Assembly (NCBI RefSeq): GCF_018024495.1
Contig: NZ_CP071696.1
Coordinates: 2,604,001 to 2,668,000, forward strand
Source of the DNA: Agromyces archimandritae
GTDB lineage: Bacteria; Actinomycetota; Actinomycetes; Actinomycetales; Microbacteriaceae
Direction of reading: 5' to 3'
DNA: 64,000 nt
In this document: positions 1 through 8,923 of the stretch, one piece after another
Layout of the letters: the number at the start of each line of letters is the position of its first letter
How positions within the stretch are numbered: position 1 is the first letter of the stretch
Translations under genes and position numbers: made by a program
Notes under the pieces: generated by a model
Told to the model about the DNA's origin: nothing
The model's database searches: none
The model's input: the letters and a program-made list of their open reading frames with translations, nothing else

Positions 1-1207
<1,207 letters not shown>

Positions 1208-1224
1208 GTCCGACCCCGCACGAC

Positions 1225-1261
1225 GCGAAGGGCGTCTCCCGTTCCGGGAGGCGCCCTTCGC
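1225..1261 (+). terminator. hairpin terminator after groEL
   Basis: Inverted repeat with arms of 16 bases (one G-T wobble) and a 5-base loop, starting 17 bases after the groEL stop codon. There is no U-tract, which is common for terminators in high-GC actinobacteria. Confidence 0.7.
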
Positions 1262-1325
1262 CGTTCCGCGGGCCGACGGCCCGGCCGTCCGCATCAGGCG
1301 TCCGCCGGTCGTCGACCCGATCGCG

Positions 1326-1616
1326 TCACCGCATGAACAGGCGCGCATTCGCCTGCTCGGCCTCGAGGTACTGGGTGGCCGCCATGCCCAGCGCACCGTG
1401 CAGCCGGGCGAGCTGCTGCTCGACCTGCTGATGCAGCCCCCGCCAGTCCGAGACGGCGGCCTGGAAGGCGGTGGCCGCCTGACCCGTCCAGCTGCCCTGC
1501 AGGGCGTTCAGCTGCCCCATGAGCGAGCCGACGTCGGCCTGGATCCGGTCGATCGTGGCGCGCGTGGTCTGGGAGGCCTGCTGCACCTCGATGCTGTCGA
1601 CCTGGAATCTCGTCAT
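1326..1616 (-). CDS. WXG100 family (ESAT-6-like) protein
   Basis: Small helical-hairpin protein of the type VII secretion substrate family, 96 residues, the normal length. W43-T44-G45 gives the WXG turn between two amphipathic helices, and a Y-x-x-x-E pattern (YLEAE) close to the C-terminus resembles the YxxxD/E export signal. An AGGAGG ribosome site lies 5 bases before the ATG. No second WXG100 partner, EccC-type ATPase or other secretion component is nearby, so its secretion system must be elsewhere. It lies downstream of the histidine kinase on the same strand after a 133-base gap in which I see no gene. Confidence 0.88.
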   Translation of the reverse strand: MTRFQVDSIEVQQASQTTRATIDRIQADVGSLMGQLNALQGSWTGQAATAFQAAVSDWRGLHQQVEQQLARLHGALGMAATQYLEAEQANARLFMR

Positions 1617-1749
1617 GGCTGCCTCCTCGGCGTTCGCCGTCGCCCGGTGCGACGGATGCCGTCACGCTACGCGGCGGCCGGGCGGAGATCCGGCCCGTTC
1701 CCCGAAGCCGTGGAGAACGCCGGCGGGCGACCCGCGTGTGGAGGAGAGG

Positions 1750-3567
1750 TCAGGACTCGGGCGCGGCGACCGGCTGCGGCGCGGCGGCCGAACCCATGAG
1801 CGGGAGCGCGATGCGGAACGTCGCCCCGCCGCCGGGGGTCTCGACGACATCCACGACGCCATTGTGGGCGGCGATGATCGAGGAGACGATCGCGAGGCCG
1901 AGGCCCGTGCCGCCCGTCTCGCGGGTGCGGGAGGTGTCGGCCCGCCAGAAGCGCTGGAAGATCTTCTCCCGGATCTGCGGAGGGATCCCCTCGCCGTGGT
2001 CGATGACCTCGAGCACCGCGCGCTCGGCGGCCTCGTCGACCGAGACGCGGATCTCGATGGGGGACTCGGTCGCGGTGAAACGCATGGCGTTGCCCATGAG
2101 GTTCGTGATGACCTGACGGATCTTGTTCTCTTCGGCGAGCACGACCGCATCGTGCGGCCCGCCGACGACGCGGACCGGGCCGGTCACGGGCGCGTCGGCC
2201 GGCGCGGCCGGCGCCGGGGCGGCGGGCTCGGCGCCCGTGCGGGCACCGTTCCGCCCGCGCCCGCGGCCTGCGGCATCCACCACGGGGGTCGGGCCCGAGT
2301 CCTTCGAGCGGCGACGCAGGCGGCTCAGCCTGGCTCCCGCGAACGAGAGCGGGCCGGTGATCGAGCGGCCGTTCTTCTCCGGCTGTGCGACGGACTCCTC
2401 GGTCTCGTCGGCGCCGGCCGTCTCGGCGACCTCGACCTCGGCCGGCGCGGCACCGGGCACGTCCTCGCTGAGGTCGGGGCTGATGACCGTCACCGTGCGG
2501 CCCGGATTGCCGGCCATCGCGTCCAGGGCGGCGTCGCGGGCGAGCGGCACCAGATCCACCGGCGTGAGCTCGAGCGGTTTGGTCTCGTCGAGGCGCGCGA
2601 GCGTCAGCAGGTCCTCGACGAGCAGGCCCATACGGATGGCCTCCTTCTCGATGCGGTCCATCGCCTGCGCGACGTCTTCGGAGCTCTGCAGCGCGCCCAT
2701 GCGGTACAGCTCGGCATAGCCGCGCACCGAGACGAGCGGGGTGCGCAGCTCGTGCGAGGCATCGCCGACGAAGCGCCGCATCTGCTCGATGCTGCGCGCG
2801 CGGTCGCGGAAGGCGCGGTCGATGCGGTTCAGCATCGTGTTCAGGGAGCGGTTCAGCCGCCCGACCTCGGTGTTCGGGGTCGCCCCGCCGAGGCGCTGAC
2901 TGAAGTCGCCCTCGGCGATCGCCGCGGCCGTGCGTTCGACGTCGCGCAACGGCGTGAACGTCGACGTGACGAGCATCCGGGTCAGCAGGGCGCCGACGAT
3001 GATGACGCCGATCCCGAAGCCGAGGAAGATCGTGAGGTACGCCGCGAGCAGCTGCTGGGTGTCGCGCGCCGAGATCGCGATGATGACCGGCGACACGCTG
3101 CCCTTGTTGTCGCTCGTGACGAGCGAAGCGACGGCCCGGAAACTCGCCTCGCCGTCGGCGTCGGGCATCGAGAAGACGCGATACCCGTTCGCGTTCGCCC
3201 CGTAGACCTCGGCGACGGTGAGTTTCAACGGGTACTGCGGCCATTCGGCGCGCGGCCGATTCGCCCAGTTATGCGTGACCGGCGCCCCCGTCTCGGGGTT
3301 GTACAGCACGACGAGGACGTCGTCGGCGGCATTCTGCCGGATCTCGCGGCCGTCGAATCCGTCGAGGTCGGTGAAGTACTCCTCCAGGCTCGAGTCGGCG
3401 ATCGTGACGAGCTTCTGCTTGAGCTGCTGCTCGACCCAGGAGCTCAGCATCGCCGCAGTCCCGATGCCCGAGACGAGCAGCCCCAGGGTGAGCATCAGCA
3501 CCGTCACGCCCGTGATCTTCGAGCGCAGCGAGATGCGGTTCCACCGCTCGGACAGGGTCTGATGCAT
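1750..3567 (-). CDS. sensor histidine kinase (OmpR-partner type)
   Basis: Membrane sensor kinase, 605 residues. TM1 is about residues 20-42, an extracytoplasmic sensor region 43-172, TM2 173-198, HAMP about 199-252. The HisKA phosphoacceptor is His272 in SHELRTP. The N-box is near 485-495 (NLMGNAMRF), and the G-boxes are DHGEGIP and GTGLGLAI. An unusual Pro/Ala/Arg-rich insert of roughly 110 residues (about 358-470) separates HisKA from the N-box part of the ATPase domain; it is low complexity and probably disordered. The gene follows its response regulator with a 52-base gap, so the two are probably co-transcribed. Stimulus unknown; similar in layout to MprB/TcrY-type kinases. Confidence 0.93.
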   Translation of the reverse strand: MHQTLSERWNRISLRSKITGVTVLMLTLGLLVSGIGTAAMLSSWVEQQLKQKLVTIADSSLEEYFTDLDGFDGREIRQNAADDVLVVLYNPETGAPVTHNWANRPRAEWPQYPLKLTVAEVYGANANGYRVFSMPDADGEASFRAVASLVTSDNKGSVSPVIIAISARDTQQLLAAYLTIFLGFGIGVIIVGALLTRMLVTSTFTPLRDVERTAAAIAEGDFSQRLGGATPNTEVGRLNRSLNTMLNRIDRAFRDRARSIEQMRRFVGDASHELRTPLVSVRGYAELYRMGALQSSEDVAQAMDRIEKEAIRMGLLVEDLLTLARLDETKPLELTPVDLVPLARDAALDAMAGNPGRTVTVISPDLSEDVPGAAPAEVEVAETAGADETEESVAQPEKNGRSITGPLSFAGARLSRLRRRSKDSGPTPVVDAAGRGRGRNGARTGAEPAAPAPAAPADAPVTGPVRVVGGPHDAVVLAEENKIRQVITNLMGNAMRFTATESPIEIRVSVDEAAERAVLEVIDHGEGIPPQIREKIFQRFWRADTSRTRETGGTGLGLAIVSSIIAAHNGVVDVVETPGGGATFRIALPLMGSAAAPQPVAAPES

Positions 3568-3619
3568 GGCTCGGCGAGTCTAGCTCCGGCAGTCTGGATC
3601 CGGCCTGTGCCGGCGCGGG

Positions 3620-4312
3620 CTAGGCCTTGGCCGTCTTCAGCATGTAGCCGAAGCCGCGCTTGGTCTGGATGAGCGGCTCGGAGGAGTGCTGGTCGAGCTT
3701 GCGGCGCAGATACGAGATGTAGCTCTCGACGATGCCCGCGTCGCCGTTGAAGTCGTACTCCCAGACGTGGTCGAGGATCTGCGCCTTCGAGAGCACCCGG
3801 TTGGGGTTCAGCATGAGGTAGCGCAGCAACTTGAACTCGGTGGGGGAGAGCTCGACGGGCGTGTCGCCGACGAGCACCTCATGCGTGTCCTGATCCATGG
3901 TGAGCTCGCCGGCGCGGATGACCGCGTCTTCGTCGGCATGCATCGTGCGGCGCAGGATCGCCTTGATACGCGCGACGATCTCGTCGAGCGAGAAGGGCTT
4001 CGTGACGTAGTCGTCGCCGCCGACCGTGAGGCCGGTGATCTTGTCCTCGGTATCGTCCTTCGCGGTGAGGAAGAGGATCGGGGCCGTGTAGCCGGCCGAC
4101 CTCAGCCGCTTCGTGACGCCGAAGCCGTTCATGTCCGGCAGCATGACGTCGAGGATGATGAGGTCCGGCTCCTCTTCGAGGACCGCGGAGATGGTCTGCG
4201 CGCCGTTGGCGACGGCGCGGACGGCGAAACCTGCGAACCGGAGGCTCGTGGTCAGCAGGTCGCGGATGTTCGGTTCGTCATCGACGATGAGAATGCGTGG
4301 TCCGTCGCTCAT
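3620..4312 (-). CDS. OmpR/PhoB-family response regulator
   Basis: DNA-binding response regulator, 230 residues from the ATG chosen here; a GTG two codons upstream is also possible but lies only 2 bases from the weak AGAGAC ribosome site. The receiver domain has the acidic pair D11-D12, phosphoacceptor Asp55 (LDVMLP) and Lys in LTAKDD. The C-terminal winged helix (LSPTEFKLLRYL to KRGFGYML) is standard for the OmpR class. It is the first gene of the pair with the downstream sensor kinase, so cognate phosphotransfer is inferred from position. Divergent from the FAD oxidoreductase operon, with only 68 bases between start codons. Confidence 0.94.
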   Translation of the reverse strand: MSDGPRILIVDDEPNIRDLLTTSLRFAGFAVRAVANGAQTISAVLEEEPDLIILDVMLPDMNGFGVTKRLRSAGYTAPILFLTAKDDTEDKITGLTVGGDDYVTKPFSLDEIVARIKAILRRTMHADEDAVIRAGELTMDQDTHEVLVGDTPVELSPTEFKLLRYLMLNPNRVLSKAQILDHVWEYDFNGDAGIVESYISYLRRKLDQHSSEPLIQTKRGFGYMLKTAKA

Positions 4313-4380
4313 GATCACAGTCTCTGCGTATGCCCTGTGTCTTTCCTGAGAACAGCTCGGATCTGTGCCAGACTCGCACC

Positions 4381-5619
4381 ATGTCTGAGCTGGGGAAGAC
4401 GGTCATCGTCGGCGGCGGACTCGCGGGAGCCCGCGCCGCGGAAGGGCTTCGAGACGCCGGATACGAGGGCTCGATCGCCCTCGTCGCAGCGGAGGGCAAA
4501 CTGCCCTACGAGAGACCGCCGCTCTCCAAGGGCTACCTGCTCGGCGACGACGAACTCGACGTCGTCTTCCCCCACGACGAAGCCTGGTACGCCGATCACG
4601 GCATCGAACTCCACCTCGCGAGCCTCGCCACCGCGCTCGACGCCGACGCGCACAGCGTCGAGGTCGAAGGCCGCCGCATCCGCTACGACCGCCTGCTCAT
4701 CGCCACCGGCGCGAGCCCCCGGCGCTTCCCCGGCCCCGGCGGCCGCCTCCGCGGCGTCCACCACCTGCGCCGCATCGAAGACGCCGTCGCCCTCCGCACC
4801 GCGTTCGAGGGCGAGCCGAAGCGGGTCGCGATCATCGGCGCCGGATGGATCGGCCTCGAGGTCGCCGCAGCCGCCCGCCACCACGGCCACGAGGTCGCCG
4901 TCTTCGGGCGCGGCTCGATCCCGCTCGAAGCCGCCGTCGGGGCAACCATCGGCGAGATGTTCGCCGAACTGCACCGCGAACACGGCGTCGAGCTCCGCAT
5001 GGGCGTCGAGGTCGACCGGCTCCGCGAAGCCGACGGCGCCGTCGACGCCGTCCTCACCGCCGACGGCGCGATCCACGAGGCCGACATCGTCGTCGTCGGC
5101 ATCGGCGCAGCCCCCAATACGGCGCTCGCAGCATCCGCCGGGCTCACCATCGAGGACGGGATCGCGACCGACGCCGCCTTCCGCACGAGCGCGCCCGAGG
5201 TCTTCGCGGTCGGCGATGCCGCGAGCACTCTGAACCCGACCCTCGGCCGGCGCATCCGTGTCGAGCACTGGGCGAACGCCCTGAACGCCGGCTACGCCGC
5301 CGGCCGCTCCATGGCCGGCGAACGCATCGCCTACGACGAGATCCCCTACTTCTACACCGACCAGTACGACCTCGGCATGGAGTACTCGGGGTACGGTGAA
5401 CGGGCGGCGCACGCCCGCCTCGTCATCCGCGGCGACCTCGCATCCCGCGAGTTCATCGGCTTCTGGCTCGACGAAGGGCGGGTGGTGGCCGGCATGAACG
5501 TCAACGTGTGGGAGGTCAACGACACCGTGCAGCAGCTCATCCGCTCCGGCCGGCGCGTGAACCGCGACCGGCTCACCGACCCCGACGTCCCCCTCGAATC
5601 GCTGCTCGAGGGCGAGTGA
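4381..5619 (+). CDS. ferredoxin-reductase-like FAD/NAD(P) oxidoreductase
   Basis: Pyridine-nucleotide disulfide oxidoreductase fold, 412 residues. The N-terminal FAD GxGxxG-type motif is VIVGGGLAGARAA, the NAD(P) motif is AIIGAGWIGLEVA near residue 145, and the second FAD motif is FAVGDAA. The C-terminal part matches the reductase C domain of ferredoxin/rubredoxin reductases that feed electrons to P450s or ring oxygenases. There is no redox-active CxxC, so it is not a thioredoxin reductase. The start at ATG 4381 gives the family N-terminus. It is the first gene of a three-gene operon whose members overlap by 4 bases. No ferredoxin or oxygenase is adjacent, so its electron acceptor is unknown. 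Confidence 0.88.
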   Translation: MSELGKTVIVGGGLAGARAAEGLRDAGYEGSIALVAAEGKLPYERPPLSKGYLLGDDELDVVFPHDEAWYADHGIELHLASLATALDADAHSVEVEGRRIRYDRLLIATGASPRRFPGPGGRLRGVHHLRRIEDAVALRTAFEGEPKRVAIIGAGWIGLEVAAAARHHGHEVAVFGRGSIPLEAAVGATIGEMFAELHREHGVELRMGVEVDRLREADGAVDAVLTADGAIHEADIVVVGIGAAPNTALAASAGLTIEDGIATDAAFRTSAPEVFAVGDAASTLNPTLGRRIRVEHWANALNAGYAAGRSMAGERIAYDEIPYFYTDQYDLGMEYSGYGERAAHARLVIRGDLASREFIGFWLDEGRVVAGMNVNVWEVNDTVQQLIRSGRRVNRDRLTDPDVPLESLLEGE

Positions 5620-6515
5620 GCGCCCCGGAGGCCCGGGCCCGCCCCGGCATCCGCCGCATCGGGGGTCGCGACTTCGACTTCGAACGGCGCATCGCCGTCA
5701 TGGCGATCGTGAACCGCACCCCCGACTCCTTCTACGACCGCGGCGCCACCTTCGCCCTCGACGCCGCCGTCGCCCAGGCCGAACGCGCCATCGCCGAAGG
5801 CGCCGACATCATCGACGTCGGCGGCGCGAAATTCGCCCCCGGCCCGCCCATCCCCGTCGGCGAGGAGATCGACCGCGTCGTGCCCGTCGTCGAACGCCTC
5901 GCCGGCGCAGGTGCGGCGATCTCGGTCGACACCTTCCATCCCGCCGTCGCCCGGGCCGCTCTCGAAGCCGGCGCGAGCATCATCAACGACACCACCGGCA
6001 TCCACGACCCCGAGATGGCCGACGTCGTCGCCGGCCACGACGCGGGCATCGTCGTCACCCACAGCCTCGCCGCCCCGCGCACCGTCTACCCCCGCCCGGC
6101 CTACGGCGACGTCGTCGCCGAGGTCCGCGCCTTCCTCGCCGAACGCGTCGCCCTCGCCCTCGCCCACGGCGTCGCCCCCGAACGCATCATCGTCGACCCC
6201 GGCCACGACCTCAACAAGAACACCCGGCACAGCCTCGAACTCACCCGCCGGCTGGGCGAGATCGCCTCCCTCGGCCACCCGACGCTCGTCGCCCTCTCGA
6301 ACAAGGACTTCATCGGCGAGAGCCTCGGCCGCGAACGCGAGGACCGGCTGCCCGGCTCGCTGGCCGCCGCCGTGTATTGCGTCATGCGCGGCGCCCGCAT
6401 CGTCCGAGTGCACAACGTGCGCGAAACCGTCGACGCCATGCGCATGATCGAGGCGATCGAAGGGTGGCGGGAACCCGCATACCTCCGCCACAACATGGGC
6501 GAGGCCAACCCGTGA
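5616..6515 (+). CDS. folP2: dihydropteroate synthase homologue, FolP2 type
   Basis: TIM-barrel protein of the DHPS family, 299 residues from the GTG that overlaps the preceding stop codon (GTGA). The pterin-site signature MAIVNRTPDSFYDRG is present, followed by SVDTF, DPGHDLNKN and ALSNKDFIGE. These match the second mycobacterial DHPS homologue, FolP2 (Rv1207), rather than catalytic FolP1. Established work on the leprosy bacillus found that FolP2 lacks DHPS activity, so the true reaction is uncertain. Translational coupling to an oxidoreductase upstream and a RibD-like reductase downstream suggests a shared pteridine or flavin-related role (inference). Confidence 0.88.
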   Translation: MSAPEARARPGIRRIGGRDFDFERRIAVMAIVNRTPDSFYDRGATFALDAAVAQAERAIAEGADIIDVGGAKFAPGPPIPVGEEIDRVVPVVERLAGAGAAISVDTFHPAVARAALEAGASIINDTTGIHDPEMADVVAGHDAGIVVTHSLAAPRTVYPRPAYGDVVAEVRAFLAERVALALAHGVAPERIIVDPGHDLNKNTRHSLELTRRLGEIASLGHPTLVALSNKDFIGESLGREREDRLPGSLAAAVYCVMRGARIVRVHNVRETVDAMRMIEAIEGWREPAYLRHNMGEANP

Positions 6516-7219
6516 GCCTCGACATCGCCGCCATGCGCGAGGCCTACGCCGTCGCCGACCGGGCAGCGCCCCGGCTGCGGGCGAACTTCATCGCGAGCCT
6601 CGACGGCGCCGCGACCGTCGGCGGCCGGAGCGGCGGGATCGGCGGCCCCGACGACCAGCGGCTGATGGGGGTGCTCCGATCCCTCGCCGACGTCGTCATC
6701 GTGGGGGCGGGCACGATCCGCGCCGAAGGCTACGGGGCGCTCAGGCTGAGCGACGAGGATGCCGAATGGCGAACGGATGCCGGGCTGGCGCCGCACCCGC
6801 CGGTCGCAGTGGTCTCGGCATCCCTCGACCTCGACCCGGCCGCCGCGCTGTTCGCCGAGGCGCCCGTGCGCGCCATCGTCGTCACGACCGAGCGGGCCGA
6901 CCCGGAACGCCGTGCGGCGCTCGCCGAGGTCGCCGACGTCTTCGACGGCGGTGCGGATGCCGTGGAGGCGACGCGGCTGGTCGGCATCCTCACCGGGCTC
7001 GGCCATGCCCAGATGCTCTGCGAGGGAGGGCCGCACCTCTTCGGCACCCTCGCCGCAGCCGATGCGGTCGACGAACTGTGCCTGACGCTCTCGCCGCGCC
7101 TCGTGGGCGGCGCCGCCGGCCGCATCCTGCGCGGCGCCCCCGAGCTCGACACCCGGCTCGCGCTCGTGCACGCGCTGCCGGCGGGCGATCTGCTCTTCAC
7201 CCGCTACGCGCGGGGCTGA
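6512..7219 (+). CDS. RibD C-terminal-like pyrimidine/dihydrofolate reductase
   Basis: 235-residue reductase of the RibD-C/DHFR-like fold, starting at a GTG that overlaps the folP2 stop codon (GTGA). Visible family features are the N-terminal LRANFIASLDGA strand, VVIVGAGTIRAEGY, and CEGGPHLFGTL (the NADPH-binding glycine motif). The RibD deaminase domain is missing, so this is a stand-alone reductase. It may reduce the 5-amino-6-ribosylamino-uracil intermediate of riboflavin synthesis or a related pteridine. No other rib genes are nearby. It is the last gene of the operon. Confidence 0.85.
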   Translation: MSLDIAAMREAYAVADRAAPRLRANFIASLDGAATVGGRSGGIGGPDDQRLMGVLRSLADVVIVGAGTIRAEGYGALRLSDEDAEWRTDAGLAPHPPVAVVSASLDLDPAAALFAEAPVRAIVVTTERADPERRAALAEVADVFDGGADAVEATRLVGILTGLGHAQMLCEGGPHLFGTLAAADAVDELCLTLSPRLVGGAAGRILRGAPELDTRLALVHALPAGDLLFTRYARG

Positions 7220-7234
7220 ACGAGGCGACGCGGT

Positions 7235-8875
7235 TCACGCCGCGAGGGCGTCGGCATCCATGATCGTGTAGCTGTAGCCCTGCTCGGCGAGGAAGCGCTG
7301 TCGGTTCTGCGCGAAGTCCTGGTCCACGGTGTCGCGCGAGACGAGGGTGTAGAAGTTCGCCGAGAGGCCCGACTCCTTGGGGCGCAGCAGGCGGCCGAGG
7401 CGCTGGGCCTCCTCCTGCCGCGAGCCGAAGGAACCCGAAACCTGGATCGCGACGGTGGCCTCGGGCAGATCGACCGAGAAGTTCGCGACCTTCGAGACGA
7501 CGAGCACCGGTGTCGTGCCGTCGCGGAATTCCTGATACAGGCGTTCGCGCTCCTCGATGGGGGTCGAGCCGGTCAGCTGCGGGGCGCCGAGGGCTCCGGC
7601 GAGTTCTTCGATCTGGTCGAGGTACTGGCCGATGACGAGGATCCGCTCGCCCGCGTGGCGTTCGACGAGGCGCTTGACGACGCCGAGCTTCGCCGGTGCG
7701 GTGGATGCCAGGCGGTAGCGCTCGTCGTCGGGGGCCGCGGCGTACTGCAGGCGCTCGCCCTGCGGCAGGTCGATCCGCACCTCGTAGCAGGCGGCGGGGG
7801 AGATATAGCCCTGTGCCTCGATCTCCTTCCAGGGCGCGTCGAAACGCTTGGGTCCGATGAGGCTGAACACATCGCCCTCGCGGCCGTCCTCGCGCACGAG
7901 CGTCGCGGTGAGCCCGAGGCGGCGCCGTGCCTGGAGCTCTGCGGTGAGCTTGAAGACGGGAGCGGGCAGCAGGTGCACCTCGTCGTAGACGATGAGGCCC
8001 CAGTCGAGGGCGTCGAGGAGGGAGAGGTGCGCGTACTCGCCCTTCCGCTTGGCGGTGAGGATCTGGTACGTCGCGATCGTGACGGGTTTGATCTCCTTCA
8101 GCTGCCCGGAATACTCGCCGATCTCCTCCGGCGTCAGCGACGTGCGCCGCAGCAGTTCGTCGCGCCACTGCCTGGCGCTGACCGTGTTCGTCACGAGGAT
8201 GAGCGTCGTCGTCTTCGCCGTGGCCATCGCACCGGCGCCCACGAGGGTCTTGCCGGCGCCGCAGGGCAGCACGACGACGCCGGATCCGCCCGTGAAGAAG
8301 TTGTCGACGGCATGCTGCTGGTAGTCGCGCAGCTGCCAGCCGTCCTCCTCGAGCTCGATCGGATGCGGGGTGCCCGGCGTGTAGCCGGCGAGATCCTCGG
8401 CCGGCCAACCGAGCTTGACGAGCTCCTGCTTGAGCTGCCCGCGCGCCCACGCCGCCACGAGTCGGCTGCCGGCGTCGATCGGTTCGCCGAGCAGCGGGGC
8501 GATGCGTTTGGCGTTGGTGACCTCGGTGAACACGGCGACGTCGTCGCTCCGGAGCCGGAGGGCGCCGTCGTCGGTGCGGTCGATCACGAGCCGCCCGTAT
8601 CGGCCGACGGTTTCGCGCATGTCGACCGACACCGTCGCCGGCACCGGGAACTTCGAGTACCGCTCGAGCGTGCCGATCATGTCGTCGGCGCTGTGCCCGG
8701 CCGCGCGCGCGTTCCACAGCCCGAGCCGCGTGATGCGGTAGGTGTGGATGTGCTCGGGTGCGCGTTCGAGTTCGGCGAAGACCGCGAGGTCGTGCCGCGC
8801 GTCTTCCGCGAGGGGATGCGCGACCTCGAGCAGCACGGTGCGATCGCTCTGGACGATGAGGGGGCCGTCGGACAT
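7235..8875 (-). CDS. XPB/ERCC3-like DNA helicase
   Basis: SF2 3'-5' DNA helicase of the bacterial XPB family, 546 residues from ATG 8875; an in-frame GTG ten codons upstream is less likely because it departs from the usual N-terminus. Motif I is LPCGAGKT, motif II DEVH, motif III TATLVRED and motif VI QRLGRLLRP. The N-terminal about 180 residues hold the damage-recognition-like domain of XPB. Probably acts in DNA repair or transcription-linked unwinding. The gene immediately upstream on the same strand encodes the helicase-associated protein usually paired with it. Convergent with the ribD-like gene across 15 bases. Confidence 0.93.
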   Translation of the reverse strand: MSDGPLIVQSDRTVLLEVAHPLAEDARHDLAVFAELERAPEHIHTYRITRLGLWNARAAGHSADDMIGTLERYSKFPVPATVSVDMRETVGRYGRLVIDRTDDGALRLRSDDVAVFTEVTNAKRIAPLLGEPIDAGSRLVAAWARGQLKQELVKLGWPAEDLAGYTPGTPHPIELEEDGWQLRDYQQHAVDNFFTGGSGVVVLPCGAGKTLVGAGAMATAKTTTLILVTNTVSARQWRDELLRRTSLTPEEIGEYSGQLKEIKPVTIATYQILTAKRKGEYAHLSLLDALDWGLIVYDEVHLLPAPVFKLTAELQARRRLGLTATLVREDGREGDVFSLIGPKRFDAPWKEIEAQGYISPAACYEVRIDLPQGERLQYAAAPDDERYRLASTAPAKLGVVKRLVERHAGERILVIGQYLDQIEELAGALGAPQLTGSTPIEERERLYQEFRDGTTPVLVVSKVANFSVDLPEATVAIQVSGSFGSRQEEAQRLGRLLRPKESGLSANFYTLVSRDTVDQDFAQNRQRFLAEQGYSYTIMDADALAA

Positions 8876-8923
8876 GACCGCCCAGTCTACATCCGCAGGC
8901 CGCACGGCGGCCGGAAGCGCACG

